Counted from the stretch's first letter, positions 7,122 to 16,787 are shown. The stretch: DNA of 36,587 nucleotides from Hydromonas sp. (GCA_017495165.1 JAFEII010000031.1:1-36587), one strand, 5' to 3'. Made by a program: numbers and translations. The notes: generated by a model from the letters alone, not told the origin.

Positions 7122-8456
7122 TTAATTGAACGGCAGTTCCACAAACTGCGGCACGCCGTTGCGTTGGACGTAGAGCAACAGCGCCTCGTCTTTTTGGGTG
7201 GCGTTGATTTGTTCGTACAGTTGTTGCGCGCTGTCGGTTTTTTTGAGGTTAACGCTTAAGATGATGTCGCCAACCTCAAAGCCGATTCGCGCGGCGGCGT
7301 TGCTGGCTTGGCTGACTTGGACGCCATGTTCTATTTGTAAGCTCGCTTTTGCGGCGGTGCTGATTTCTTGAATGATCAAACCTGTTTTATCCAAAATCAG
7401 TTGATGAACTGGGGAGATGTCGCTGCGCTTGGCGGGCATGGGCTGCGCCAGTTGCACAATTTGGAGGGTGCCTGCGCGTAATACAGTGAGTTGCACGGCG
7501 TCATTTTGATTGAGCAGTTCGGTGAGTGGCGCCAAATCTGCGGCGTTGCTAATGGCAATACTTTCTAATGCGCGAATCACATCGCCTTTTTGCAAGCCTG
7601 CTTTTGCAGCGGCGCTGCCTTTGGCAACTTGGCTCACCCATGCGCCACCGTCAGCTTTGAGCGTTTGAGTTTGCAGGTTGGGCGTGATGTCTTGCGCGCT
7701 CAAGCCCAATTTGGGCCATGTTTGGTTCGATGGCACTGTCGGCGCAGCGTCACGGCTTAAGTTGTTTACCGCCACATGCCGCGCTGCGCCAGCACCCAAA
7801 CGCAGCGCAGTTGAGTTCATACCCAGCACCTCGCCTTGCGCGTTTAAAAGTGGCCCGCCGCTGTTGGCTGCGGTGACGTCAGCGTCGGTAATCAATGCGG
7901 CTGACTCACCGCTGATAATCCGCCCCGCCGATGCGCCTTTTTGGTTGGCACCGATGGCCAAAACCCATTCGCCGTCCGCAATATGCGTGGCCTGCGGCAA
8001 GGGTTCAAGGTTGGTTGCACTGATATTGAGCACCGCCAAATCCCGCTTTGAGTCAACGCTGCCTAAACGCGCTTTAAAACGGCGCTTGTCGGCCAACACC
8101 ACGTACAGCTCTTGCGCACCTTTGACAAACTGATAATTGGTGACCACCGCGCCATTGCGGTTCAAAATAAAACCGCTGCCGTTGGTTTTCTTTTTGACCG
8201 TGCTGGTGACTGGCGCGGCATTTACGGGAGCGTCAACGTCATGAAAAATATGTGAGTACGCTTGATACACATGGGTTTGTGCGGCTTTTTTTTCAACCTC
8301 TGGCACGGTGACTTTAATCAAACGCACGGATTGAATCGCGACAATCCCGCTGGCGCTGGTGCGCATCAATTGCGCCACATCGGGCGCGGCCAATCCGACT
8401 TGCGGCAGCAAAATGGCAAGGATGAAGAATGAAAAAGCGCTGACGCGAGGTTGCAT
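7122..8456 (-). CDS. Do/HtrA (DegQ/MucD) homologue lacking the catalytic His
   Basis: A 444-residue periplasmic protein with the HtrA layout: signal peptide (1-23), trypsin-like domain (about 30-220) and two PDZ domains (about 255-345 and 365-440). HtrA proteases degrade or chaperone misfolded envelope proteins through a His-Asp-Ser triad. Here Asp (D139, in RDLAVL) and Ser (S199, in ANSGGPL) are present, but the His of the TNNHVV motif is Gln (TNYQFV, Q109, codon at 8130-8132). The GNPFG segment is also missing and the oxyanion GNSGG reads ANSGG. It may act as a chaperone, scaffold or peptide sensor rather than a protease. Start at 8456 chosen for the signal peptide and AAGG-type ribosome site; an upstream ATG at 8510 adds an untypical 18 residues. 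Confidence 0.85.
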   Translation of the reverse strand: MQPRVSAFSFFILAILLPQVGLAAPDVAQLMRTSASGIVAIQSVRLIKVTVPEVEKKAAQTHVYQAYSHIFHDVDAPVNAAPVTSTVKKKTNGSGFILNRNGAVVTNYQFVKGAQELYVVLADKRRFKARLGSVDSKRDLAVLNISATNLEPLPQATHIADGEWVLAIGANQKGASAGRIISGESAALITDADVTAANSGGPLLNAQGEVLGMNSTALRLGAGAARHVAVNNLSRDAAPTVPSNQTWPKLGLSAQDITPNLQTQTLKADGGAWVSQVAKGSAAAKAGLQKGDVIRALESIAISNAADLAPLTELLNQNDAVQLTVLRAGTLQIVQLAQPMPAKRSDISPVHQLILDKTGLIIQEISTAAKASLQIEHGVQVSQASNAAARIGFEVGDIILSVNLKKTDSAQQLYEQINATQKDEALLLYVQRNGVPQFVELPFN

Positions 8457-8497
8457 GGTTGAGCCTTTTGGGCGTAAAAATTGACGATACAATAAAA

Positions 8498-8521
8498 GTA
8501 GGGCGGGCATTTATGCCCGCC
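8498..8521. repeat. Hairpin repeat, family 1, copy 1
   Basis: A 24-bp unit GTAGGGCGGGCATTTATGCC(CGCC) whose GGCGGGCAT/ATGCCCGCC part forms a palindrome. It recurs with one mismatch at 9603-9626. Found only in gaps between genes here. Confidence 0.8.
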
Positions 8522-8558
8522 AGCGCTTGTGAATACGAGGTTTTAAAGCGGTTTTAAA

Positions 8559-8602
8559 TTGGGCGCGATGAATCGCGCCCCTACAAAACACCGTGCCAAT
8601 TA
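8559..8602. repeat. 44-bp direct repeat, copy 1
   Basis: The unit contains GGGCGCGATGAATCGCGCCC (a hairpin) followed by CTACAAAACACCGTGCCAAT. The second copy at 8756-8799 differs at only two sites. Confidence 0.85.
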
Positions 8603-8627
8603 ACACAAATAAACCCACCGCGGCGTC

Positions 8628-8647
8628 ATTCCCGCGTAGGCGGGAAT
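8628..8647. repeat. dRS3-like palindromic repeat
   Basis: ATTCCC, eight bases, GGGAAT: the pattern of the dRS3 repeats known from Neisseria and of similar GTCATTCCCGCG elements in other betaproteobacteria. A half-related GCGCGGGAATAAC lies in the opposite sense near 8707-8719. Together with the flanking 44-bp repeats, the 380-base gap 8457-8839 is a repeat mosaic without genes. Confidence 0.65.
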
Positions 8648-8755
8648 CCAGACCAAACGCACAACGTTTGCGCAGCCTGTCGTTATGAGGCAGTTGGCCA
8701 CGCGTTGCGCGGGAATAACGGTGGATTGTGTTGTGTCATTTTCTATTCGCCACGA

Positions 8756-8799
8756 TTGGGCACGATGAATCGCGCCCCTACAAAACACTGTGCCAATTT
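8756..8799. repeat. 44-bp direct repeat, copy 2
   Basis: Matches 8559-8602 with two differences (GGGCACG for GGGCGCG, ACTGTG for ACCGTG). The change in the left arm weakens the hairpin. Confidence 0.85.
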
Positions 8800-8839
8800 A
8801 AAAACCAATTAAAACATCAAGTACAACCACAAACCCCAA

Positions 8840-9526
8840 TCAAACAGGCGGTGAGTAGCGATAACCCAAGCCGTACACAGACTGCACCACATCAGCACCA
8901 GGCAAAACGGCGTCAATTTTTTTGCGCAGGTTTTTAATGTGGCTATCAACCGCACGGTCAAACACGTCTAAATTTTCGCTGTACGCTTGCGCAATCAACT
9001 GGTCGCGTGAAAAAATCCGTTCAGGTTGCGCCAACAATGTATTAAACAAACGCAATTCGGTTGGGGTCAAATCGAGTTTTGCCTCGCCAAACCGAATCAC
9101 TTGCGCCGTTGGGTCATACACAAAAGCGCCCTCGCCAGCACCAGCACCCATAGAACGGCGCAGCAATGCTTTCACCCGCGCCACCATTTCGTATGGGCTA
9201 AACGGCTTGCACAAGTAATCATCCGCGCCAGACTCAAAGCCAGACAAGCGGTCTAACTCATCAACTTTGGCGGTAATCATCATGACTGGCACGTCCGAAA
9301 ACTCACGAATCGCGCGACACAGCGCCACACCATCGCGCCCCAAATGGTCGGGCAACATCACGTCAATCAGCACAATATCGGGCTTTTGCAGTTTCACCGC
9401 CTCTAAAACCACATCGCCTTTGTCATGCCAATGCACCAAATACCCCGCGTTTTGCAAATAGGCCTGCTGCACCTGTGCAATCATCGCCTCATCTTCAACC
9501 AGTAAAATCTGTGCCTTGCGTTCCAT
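8840..9526 (-). CDS. baeR: OmpR/PhoB-type response regulator, BaeR-like
   Basis: A 228-residue response regulator. The receiver domain (about 5-125) has the acidic pair in VEDE (11-12), phospho-acceptor D55 in LIDVMLP and the conserved Lys in CKPFSP (about 107). A winged-helix DNA-binding domain (about 135-228) contains LDLTPTELRL and RAVDSHIKNLRKKI, ending in VYGLGYRY. The receiver resembles E. coli BaeR (REFSDVPVMMITAK ... DRL.G.E.GADDY.CKP.SP), so an envelope-stress or efflux role is likely by homology. It lies downstream of its sensor kinase on the same strand, with a 24-bp hairpin repeat between them. Start fixed by AAGGGGAAATT. Confidence 0.85.
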   Translation of the reverse strand: MERKAQILLVEDEAMIAQVQQAYLQNAGYLVHWHDKGDVVLEAVKLQKPDIVLIDVMLPDHLGRDGVALCRAIREFSDVPVMMITAKVDELDRLSGFESGADDYLCKPFSPYEMVARVKALLRRSMGAGAGEGAFVYDPTAQVIRFGEAKLDLTPTELRLFNTLLAQPERIFSRDQLIAQAYSENLDVFDRAVDSHIKNLRKKIDAVLPGADVVQSVYGLGYRYSPPV

Positions 9527-9602
9527 AATTTCCCCTTCGGTGGATTAAACATCAACAAACAACTCAAATTTCAACATGCGCTCGCTGCGACTTCTTAGAC
9601 CT

Positions 9603-9626
9603 GTAGGACGGGCATTTATGCCCGCC
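9603..9626. repeat. Hairpin repeat, family 1, copy 2
   Basis: Differs from 8498-8521 by one base. It sits in the gap between the sensor-kinase and response-regulator genes, where its hairpin could affect processing or stability of the shared transcript. Confidence 0.8.
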
Positions 9627-9649
9627 ACCTGCGCATCCATCCATTCATT

Positions 9650-11059
9650 TTACTTATTCAACGGCAATTCAATCACCACCGTCAAACCGCCCAACTCTGA
9701 ATGCTGCGCATAAATCAGCCCGCCATGCGCCTTGATAATGCCCTCACAAATCGCCAAGCCCAAGCCAGAACCACCTTTGGCGCGGTTGCGTGAGGTATCG
9801 CAGCGATAAAACCGTTCAAACAAATGCTTGAGCGCCTCATCAGACACCGCAGGCGCGCTGTCACTCACCACAATGTGCACCCGCTTGCCATCGGCTTGAA
9901 GCCCAATCACAACCGAGCCCGGCGCGTCAGTGTACCGCAAGCTGTTGACCAACACATTGCGCAATACTTGCGTAAGGCGTTGGTCGTCCGCGCACACCGT
10001 CACCGCCGGCACATCATCTTGCAAACGCAACGCCAAGCCTTGCTGCGCAAACGCGGGCAAATGTTCTTGCACCACGTCCTGCAACCAGTCGGGCAAAAAC
10101 AACTTGGTTTTGCGCAAATCCCAGCCACCTTCAACCGCCCGTGACACCGCTTGTAAGTCATCCACCAAATTGGTCAAATCCGTAATGGTGTTTAAATTGT
10201 GCTGCCATTCATCCGCCGCCGCTGGAATAATCCCATCGCGCATCGCTTCATTGCGCATCCGCAAAATCGTGAGCGGCGTGCGCAATTCATGCGAGGTGTC
10301 GGACACCCATTGCTGGCGCGCATTTGCTTGCGCCTGCAATTGCGCGGTCATCACATTAAAGTTTCGTGCGATTTCAGCGGTTTCGTCCGTTTGATCCTCA
10401 CTCAAACGCGTGTCCAGATGCCCTTGCGACACGCGTCGAAACGCATTTTGCAAACGAATCATCGGTTTTTTAAAATGATCCGCCAACAAACCGGCCACCA
10501 TCAACGACAACACCGCCGCAACAAACATCAGAACCATCACCACATTGAGCTGGCGCGCCAAAAACGCATGCCCCAAATCGTCCTCGTCTGACGGGTCTTT
10601 GCGCACTGACCAAAAACCAATCAGCTGCTTGTCCGCGCCTTTAATCTCTTTGGTCACCGACAAATCAGATGAAAATTTATCGCCCACCACAAACACACCC
10701 TGCGCATCAAGCAACGCCACCCCGCGCACATAACGCGGCAAATGCGGATAGCGTTCAGCCGCACCAATGTATTCATTGCCCGAGCGCTCCATGCGTTTTT
10801 CGCGCTGCGTGTCCTCGACCTGCAGCACCAACTCCATCCATGTCGCAGGGTCTTTTAAGCCATCGATCTGGCCATGTTGCGCAACATACCGCACCACTTC
10901 CGACTCAACTATCACCAAACGGCGCAGTTTGACTTGCGCTATGTAGTCATCAAAACCATTGCGCATTTGATAATGAATCCCGCCCGCAATACTCAACACC
11001 AGCAATGCCGCTGTGGCAAAAAATGACAAAAACAGCTTTTTTTGAAGAGATAAGCGCAT
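9650..11059 (-). CDS. baeS: Sensor histidine kinase, BaeS-like
   Basis: A 469-residue membrane kinase. Helix 1 spans about 9-29, a periplasmic sensor about 30-168 and helix 2 about 171-194; a HAMP domain (about 195-247), a HisKA domain with phospho-acceptor H257 in SHELRTPLT, and a HATPase domain (about 350-469) follow. The N box is RNVLVNSLRYT, the G1 box has the DSAPAVSDE form also seen in BaeS, and the F and G2 boxes are LFERFYR and GGSGLGLAI. The periplasmic part is rich in charged residues and carries no known ligand domain that I recognise. It is upstream of the response regulator on the same strand; they should form one two-component system. Confidence 0.87.
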   Translation of the reverse strand: MRLSLQKKLFLSFFATAALLVLSIAGGIHYQMRNGFDDYIAQVKLRRLVIVESEVVRYVAQHGQIDGLKDPATWMELVLQVEDTQREKRMERSGNEYIGAAERYPHLPRYVRGVALLDAQGVFVVGDKFSSDLSVTKEIKGADKQLIGFWSVRKDPSDEDDLGHAFLARQLNVVMVLMFVAAVLSLMVAGLLADHFKKPMIRLQNAFRRVSQGHLDTRLSEDQTDETAEIARNFNVMTAQLQAQANARQQWVSDTSHELRTPLTILRMRNEAMRDGIIPAAADEWQHNLNTITDLTNLVDDLQAVSRAVEGGWDLRKTKLFLPDWLQDVVQEHLPAFAQQGLALRLQDDVPAVTVCADDQRLTQVLRNVLVNSLRYTDAPGSVVIGLQADGKRVHIVVSDSAPAVSDEALKHLFERFYRCDTSRNRAKGGSGLGLAICEGIIKAHGGLIYAQHSELGGLTVVIELPLNK

Positions 11060-11203
11060 AAAGTCAATCGAAAAATGAATTTAAAAATCGGTCTAAAATT
11101 CAATCATTAAAAATAGCGGACGCCATAAGTTTTTGCCGATTGTAGGACGCAAAAGCGCATAAAAAATGGAATGCAACGCACCCCATTTTATATACATGAC
11201 CAA

Positions 11204-14200
11204 TCACACCAAAACGCGCTCAATCCCGCCCAAATTGGCGGTTTTGACATACTCAGGCAACCAATTGTCACCCAAAATATGTTTTGCCATTTCCACCACA
11301 ATGTAATCGGCTTCAGAATCAATATCATCCCGATAACGATGCAAACCCTGCAAACACGCGGGGCAAGACGTCAAGACTTTGACCTTACCTTCAAAGCCAT
11401 CCGCCCGAATCTCATCCGCGCCTTTGCGCAACTCTTCTTCCTTGCGATAGCGCACTTGCGTGGCAATATCAGGACGGCTCAAGGCAAACGTGCCCGATTC
11501 GCCGCAGCAACGGTCAGTCAGCGGCACGTCTGCATCCATCAACGTCGAGACAACTTTCAGTGGATTGTGCGTTTTCATTGGGCTGTGGCATGGGTCGTGG
11601 TACATATAGCGCACGCCTGTAACGCCGTCGATTTTCTGGCCTTTTTCGAGTAAAAACTCATGAATATCCAGCAGCCGCGCATTGGGGAAAATTTGGTCAA
11701 ACTGGTATTTTTGCAGCTGATCCATGCACGTGCCGCACGAGACAATCACGGTTTTGATGTCCAAATAATTGAGCGTATTGGCGACCCGATGGAACAATAC
11801 GCGGTTGTCCGTGGTAATTTTATCGGCCTTGTCCGAATTGCCCGTCGCGTGTTGCGGATAACCGCAGCACAAATAACCCGGTGGCAACACCGTTTGCACG
11901 CCAATGTGATACAGCATGGCTTGCGTGGCCAAACCGACTTGCGAGAACAAACGCTCAGAGCCGCAACCAGGGAAATAAAACACCGCCTCAGCGTCGCTGG
12001 CAGTGGCTGGGTTGCGAATAATCGGCACGTATTTTGAGTCTTCAATATCGAGCAAAGCCCGCGCGGTTTTTTTGGGTAAATTGCCGGGCATGGGTTTATT
12101 AATGAAATGAATCACCTGCTCGCGCACCGGCGCACGCCCAATGCTCGGCGCAGGTTGCTTGATTTGCGCGCGCGTGATGCGCAATGATTTGGCAAGTTTG
12201 TACGCCCAGTTTTGCGCCTTGCCACCCCATTCGAGCACCACTTTTTTGTACAGTTTAATCGTGGCGGGGTCTTTCATATTCAAATATGTCATCGCCAGAT
12301 TGGTGCCAATATTGGGCGTTTTTTTATCCATTTTGCGCAACAAATTGCGCATCGCCACCGTCACGTCGCCAAAATCAATATTCACAGGACACGGCTTTTC
12401 GCACCGATGACACACGGTGCAATGGTCGGCCACATCCTCAAACTCTGCCCAATGCTTAATCGAAATCCCTCGGCGCGTTTGTTCTTCGTACAAAAACGCT
12501 TCAATCAACAACGAGGTGGCCAAAATTTTATTGCGCGGCGAATACAACAAATTGGCCACAGGCACATGCGTGGAACACACGGGTTTGCACTTGCCGCAGC
12601 GCAAACAATCCTTCACGCTCGCCGCAATTTCGCCAATATCAGACTGCTGCATAATCAATGATTCCGCGCCCATCAAGCCAAACGACGGCGTGTACGCATT
12701 GCGTAAATCCGCGCCGTGCATGAGCTTGCCACGGTTAAAGTTGCCGTTCGGGTCAATCCGATTTTTGTACGCTCTAAATGGCGCGAGTTCTTCTTCGGTC
12801 AAAAACTCAAGTTTGGTAATCCCAATCCCATGTTCGCCCGAAATCACGCCATCCAAATCACGCGCAATCTGCATGATGCGCACCACCGCGCCATTGGCCT
12901 CTTGCAACATGTCGTAATCATCAGAATTGACGGGGATATTGGTGTGCACATTGCCGTCGCCCGCATGCATGTGCAGGGCAACAAACACGCGGCTGCGCAG
13001 AATTTTTTTGTGCGTTTCAACGCAATCATCCAACACCTTGGTAAACGACAGCCCCATAAAAATTCGCCGCAGCTCTGCCCGCACTTCGCGTTTGTACGAC
13101 TGACGTATCGTGCGGTCTTGCAACACGTCAAACACCCGCACGCGAGGCTCGCGACTCAATCGCTCCTGTAATGCCGCCATTTGCTCAGGCTCAGTAAAAT
13201 CAACCGCCAACGGCAACACCTCACTCAGCCGCGCATCCATATTGCCCATCCAAAACGTCCAGCGCGTGTGAACGCGTTCCAATAATGCCAACGCATCATT
13301 GGCGCGCTCGCCCAATACTTGGGCGTTGGAGGTATCAAAACTGTGTTCTTCTTCGTTTTTAACGATGGGTAAGTCGCCCTTAAAATACGCCTGCAATGCA
13401 GCCAGTAATTTCAGTTTGTTGCGGCTGGACAACTCAATATTGATGCGCTCAATCGCATCGGTGTACTCGCCCATGCGCGGCAATGGAATCACCACGTCTT
13501 CATTGACTTTAAACGCATTGGTGTGTTTGGCAATCGCCGCAGTGCGGGCGCGATCCAGCCAAAACTTCTTACGCGCATCCTCGGCCACCGCCACAAAGCC
13601 CTCGCCCGTGCGCGTGTTTGCCATGCGCACCACTTCAGAAGTCGCGCGCGCCACCGCATCATCATCGTCGCCAATGATGTCGCCAATCAGCACCATCTTT
13701 GGCAAATCGCCACGCCGACTCTTGGTCGCATAACCCACCGCACGCAAATAGCGTTCGTCCAAATGCTCCAACCCCGCGAGCGTTGCGCCCGTGGTTTTGG
13801 CGGTTTCAAACAAATAATCTTTAATCTCAACAATCGACGGAATCGACTCGCGCGCCTGACCAAAAAACTCCAAACACACCGTGCGCGTGTATTTGGGCAT
13901 TTTGTGCAGCACCCAGCGCGCACTGGTAATCAAGCCATCGCACCCTTCTTTTTGCACGCCAGGCAAGCCCGACAAAAACTTATCGGTCACATCTTTGCCC
14001 AAGCCGACTTTGCGAAACTTACTGCCCTCAATCACCAAGGTTTCACGGCTGATTTCGGTTTTTGCATCCGCCTCAAAGCGCACAATTTCAAACGTCGCCA
14101 CTGGCGCATCATGGATTTTGCTCATATTGTGATCAAGCCGCGTGACCTCGAGCCACAGCCCTTGCGGGTCAACCATGCGCCAGCTTGCCAAATTATCCAG

Positions 14201-15193
14201 CGCAGTGCCCCACAACACCGCTTTTTTACCGCCCGCATTCATCGCCACATTACCGCCCACGCACGACGCATCTGCGCTGGTTGGATCAACCGCAAACACC
14301 AAATCAGCGCGCTTGGCGGCTTCTTCCACGCGCCGCGTCACCACGCCCGCGCCGGTTTCAATCGTGCTCACCGATTGGCTCATCATCGAGCCGCGCCATT
14401 GGGTGACGGGTGCAATTTGAATCAATTTTTCAGTGTTCATCACCACCGAGCGCGCATCCAGCGGAATCGCCCCGCCCGTATAACCCGTGCCGCCGCCGCG
14501 TGGAATAATCGTCAACCCAAGCTCAATCGCAGCGCGCACCAAACCAGCCATTTCAAACTCAGTATCAGGCGTGAGCACCACAAATGGGTACTCCACCCGC
14601 CAATCGGTCGCATCCGTCACGTGCGAGACGCGCGACAAGCCGTCAAACTTCACATTGCCTTTGGCGGTAAATTTGCCAAACTTGGCCTTTGCCAACTGAC
14701 GCAAATCATAGGTTTGACGAAACTGCTCCGCAAAATCGACCACCGCTTTTTGTGCCAATTTGAGCAGCGCCTGCACTTTATCTGCGCGAATTCGCGCCTC
14801 ATCATCGGCCTGCGTTGCCACATCAATCGCGCGGCGTTTTTCAACCTCCAACAAACGATGATTGAGCGCGTCAACCAGCGCGGCGCGGCGTTTGGGATTG
14901 TCCAGCAAATCATCTTGCAAATACGGATTGCGACTGACCACCCAAATATCACCCAAAACCTCATACAGCATTTTGGCCGAGCGCCCGGTACGCCGCTCGC
15001 CGCGTAAATCCGTCACCAATTGCCACGCCTCATCGCCCAACAATCGAATAATGATTTCACGGTCAGAAAACGACGTGTAGTTATACGGAATTTCGCGCAC
15101 GCGTGATGCGCCAAGCAGCTCCATGAGTTGGCCTGAAGGCAAATTGAGCTGCGTGAATTGCGGGTTGAGCGTTGGCTGATGCAAAGCGTTCAT
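11204..15193 (-). CDS. Giant FAD-linked oxidase / Fe-S oxidoreductase (DUF3683-type)
   Basis: A 1329-residue protein that fuses what are usually separate subunits. An N-terminal DUF3683-type region (about 1-190) is followed by a FAD-binding PCMH domain (about 195-420, [17 protein letters not shown]) and an FAD-oxidase C-terminal domain of the GlcD/D-lactate dehydrogenase type (about 450-810, [17 protein letters not shown]). Then come two ferredoxin-like clusters ([11 protein letters not shown] and [12 protein letters not shown]) and a GlpC-like pair of cysteine-rich domains (FPGCGSE, CCGYP, CGTC, HDPCHSP, RCCGESG, SCPACL). It probably oxidises a 2-hydroxy acid such as D-lactate or glycolate and passes electrons to the quinone pool; the substrate is inferred. 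Start at 15193 matches the family start; an upstream start would add an untypical hydrophobic stretch. Monocistronic. Confidence 0.88.
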   Translation of the reverse strand: MNALHQPTLNPQFTQLNLPSGQLMELLGASRVREIPYNYTSFSDREIIIRLLGDEAWQLVTDLRGERRTGRSAKMLYEVLGDIWVVSRNPYLQDDLLDNPKRRAALVDALNHRLLEVEKRRAIDVATQADDEARIRADKVQALLKLAQKAVVDFAEQFRQTYDLRQLAKAKFGKFTAKGNVKFDGLSRVSHVTDATDWRVEYPFVVLTPDTEFEMAGLVRAAIELGLTIIPRGGGTGYTGGAIPLDARSVVMNTEKLIQIAPVTQWRGSMMSQSVSTIETGAGVVTRRVEEAAKRADLVFAVDPTSADASCVGGNVAMNAGGKKAVLWGTALDNLASWRMVDPQGLWLEVTRLDHNMSKIHDAPVATFEIVRFEADAKTEISRETLVIEGSKFRKVGLGKDVTDKFLSGLPGVQKEGCDGLITSARWVLHKMPKYTRTVCLEFFGQARESIPSIVEIKDYLFETAKTTGATLAGLEHLDERYLRAVGYATKSRRGDLPKMVLIGDIIGDDDDAVARATSEVVRMANTRTGEGFVAVAEDARKKFWLDRARTAAIAKHTNAFKVNEDVVIPLPRMGEYTDAIERINIELSSRNKLKLLAALQAYFKGDLPIVKNEEEHSFDTSNAQVLGERANDALALLERVHTRWTFWMGNMDARLSEVLPLAVDFTEPEQMAALQERLSREPRVRVFDVLQDRTIRQSYKREVRAELRRIFMGLSFTKVLDDCVETHKKILRSRVFVALHMHAGDGNVHTNIPVNSDDYDMLQEANGAVVRIMQIARDLDGVISGEHGIGITKLEFLTEEELAPFRAYKNRIDPNGNFNRGKLMHGADLRNAYTPSFGLMGAESLIMQQSDIGEIAASVKDCLRCGKCKPVCSTHVPVANLLYSPRNKILATSLLIEAFLYEEQTRRGISIKHWAEFEDVADHCTVCHRCEKPCPVNIDFGDVTVAMRNLLRKMDKKTPNIGTNLAMTYLNMKDPATIKLYKKVVLEWGGKAQNWAYKLAKSLRITRAQIKQPAPSIGRAPVREQVIHFINKPMPGNLPKKTARALLDIEDSKYVPIIRNPATASDAEAVFYFPGCGSERLFSQVGLATQAMLYHIGVQTVLPPGYLCCGYPQHATGNSDKADKITTDNRVLFHRVANTLNYLDIKTVIVSCGTCMDQLQKYQFDQIFPNARLLDIHEFLLEKGQKIDGVTGVRYMYHDPCHSPMKTHNPLKVVSTLMDADVPLTDRCCGESGTFALSRPDIATQVRYRKEEELRKGADEIRADGFEGKVKVLTSCPACLQGLHRYRDDIDSEADYIVVEMAKHILGDNWLPEYVKTANLGGIERVLV

Positions 15194-15331
15194 ATAAAAT
15201 CCAAAAAAGACAAAGTCAGAATTTGACAGACGCGTATTGTACCCGAATTTTTCATAGATTCGGCACACACAAAACCCTTATAATTCGCAGGGTAAAGCCA
15301 CCCATTTTCAACGTTTAACGAAAGACCATTC

Positions 15332-15715
15332 ATGCCCAGTCACCTCAAATTAAAAATCAGATTAAACCTTTGCACCGCCATTTTCTTCAGCGCATGGCTC
15401 AGCGCTTGCGGCAACCAGCCCGCACCAACCAAGCCGGTTCAACCCACGATTCCGCGCCCAGCCCCAGCCCAATTTGCCCAGCAAAAAAACTGCCTCGCCT
15501 GCCACAATGCAACCGGCAACATGGTCGGCCCGTCATGGCAAGCAGTGAGCGCCAAGTACAAGTCTGACCCAAACGCGACAAGCACATTAACTCAAAAAGT
15601 ATTAAACGGCGGCCAAGGCAGCTTCGGCCCTGCACAAATGCCAGCCCAAGCCAACAACTTAACCCCCGATGAAGCCACGTATTTGGTTGAATGGGTACTC
15701 AAAGGCGGCCAGTAA
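15332..15715 (+). CDS. Class I c-type cytochrome, probable lipoprotein
   Basis: A 127-residue small cytochrome c of the c551/c552 size class. The signal peptide ends in a lipobox LSAC (23-26), so the protein is probably anchored to a membrane by lipid at Cys26, followed by a Pro-rich linker (30-47). Heme attachment is CLACH (54-58) and the likely axial Met is M103 in AQMPAQ, with the closing helix TPDEATYLVEWVL. It should carry electrons in the periplasm. It is divergent from the giant oxidoreductase, with only about 140 bases between the two starts, which hints at shared control but not at a proven electron path. It ends in a strong bidirectional terminator. Confidence 0.88.
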   Translation: MPSHLKLKIRLNLCTAIFFSAWLSACGNQPAPTKPVQPTIPRPAPAQFAQQKNCLACHNATGNMVGPSWQAVSAKYKSDPNATSTLTQKVLNGGQGSFGPAQMPAQANNLTPDEATYLVEWVLKGGQ

Positions 15716-15751
15716 AACCTGCAACCCTCAACTGGCAAACACCACGCACAA

Positions 15752-15781
15752 AAAAACCAGCTCAAATTTGAGCTGGTTTTT
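15752..15781. terminator. Bidirectional terminator between cytochrome c and the NlpC/P60 gene
   Basis: A near-perfect palindrome: AAAAACCAGCTCAAA (15752-15766) facing TTTGAGCTGGTTTTT (15767-15781), with A- and T-runs at the ends, so it can stop transcription from both convergent genes. Confidence 0.9.
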
Positions 15782-15822
15782 ACACATCTAAAATACAAAA
15801 ACAAAACAAAGTACCGCTTAAA

Positions 15823-16353
15823 TTACATGCCTTGCGGTGCGTTTTTGTTAAAGATGGTTTCTGGTGCAATCGGGCCTGATACGCGGCGTGCGCCATTGTA
15901 TCTGGCTTTCCAGTATGAATTATCCATTGAATCTAAGCGTACATTTGAGCCAGTGCGCGGTGAGTGAATAAACTTGCCATCACCCGCATAAATCCCAACA
16001 TGCGAAGCAGCAGCGCCACGGGTATTAAAAAACACCATATCGCCAGGCTTGATGTCTGTTTTATTCACCACAGCTTGACCGACCTTGCTTTGAGCCGATG
16101 CAACACGCGGCAAGGAAATCCCCACTGCGTTTTTGTATACATATTGAACATAGCCGCTGCAATCCAAACCTGTTTCAGGATTTGTACCACCAAAACGGTA
16201 CTTCACCCCAACCAAATCCATCGCACGACCCAGAAGTTTTTGAGAAAATGTTTCATCCGCCATCGCAGACGTACTGCCAAACCCAAGTGCGCCAACCGAC
16301 ATAACCACGCACAACACACGAGAAACACGCTTCAAAACTTTTGATGTAATCAT
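15823..16353 (-). CDS. NlpC/P60 (C40) peptidoglycan endopeptidase
   Basis: A 176-residue secreted cysteine peptidase with a signal peptide (1-32, ending STSAMA) and a single NlpC/P60 domain (about 40-160). The catalytic Cys is C65 in GLDCSGYV, the catalytic His is H118 in ASHVGIYAG, and the third polar residue is H130 in FIHSPRTG. The family (Spr/MepS, MepH) cuts the stem peptides or cross-links of peptidoglycan during wall growth. The ATG at 16353 follows AAGGATTTCA and opens directly into the signal peptide; upstream starts would put an odd Arg-rich segment in front. It has no partner domains such as SH3 or LysM, as in the minimal MepS-like forms. Confidence 0.87.
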   Translation of the reverse strand: MITSKVLKRVSRVLCVVMSVGALGFGSTSAMADETFSQKLLGRAMDLVGVKYRFGGTNPETGLDCSGYVQYVYKNAVGISLPRVASAQSKVGQAVVNKTDIKPGDMVFFNTRGAAASHVGIYAGDGKFIHSPRTGSNVRLDSMDNSYWKARYNGARRVSGPIAPETIFNKNAPQGM

Positions 16354-16559
16354 TGAAATCCTTTTTTGTTGCTGTTTATGGGCAAATACAACGCCCAACC
16401 AGCGAAATATGCGACACAAACCGAGCCAAAAAACCCACTTGATGCGCAACACTAAGGCGCGAGTATACGCGAAAAGCACGCGCAAAACAAGCTAAGACCT
16501 TGTTTCTGAACAAATTCATGTCATCATCCGCCATGCAGACGCCGGATTTAAAGGGCTAA

Positions 16560-16606
16560 GCCTGAAAGAATACGCCATCAAAAAGATGCGCTTTCAGGGC
16601 TTTTTT
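16560..16606 (+). terminator. Terminator-like hairpin with no clear upstream gene
   Basis: GCCTGAAAG (16560-16568) pairs with CTTTCAGGGC (16591-16600, one bulged G), followed by six T. The 22-base loop is long. It may end a small RNA or be a remnant. Confidence 0.5.
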
Positions 16607-16787
16607 ACCCATCCATCAAACTAGTCAGCCACAAAAAATGCCCCTGCTGCGGGACACAACCACCAAGAAATCAGTTCAGGCTTTGCAGCCCCGCCCCAAC
16701 TTTGGCCAGACATATGGCGCGCCGCGCCACCTCAATCAAAACCAAGCGCCAAATGAAACCACCGCTACAAACAATTTAAAAAGTCAC

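Noticed and set aside
8470-8830. Possible CRISPR array, because of repeated units
   Set aside because: The repeats are only two per type, unevenly spaced and unlike each other; there are no regular spacers and no cas genes.
13523-15007. Plus-strand 494-codon frame antisense to the giant oxidoreductase
   Set aside because: Its His/Arg/Asn-rich composition is what the opposite strand of a GC-biased gene gives; the minus-strand protein has clear domains throughout.
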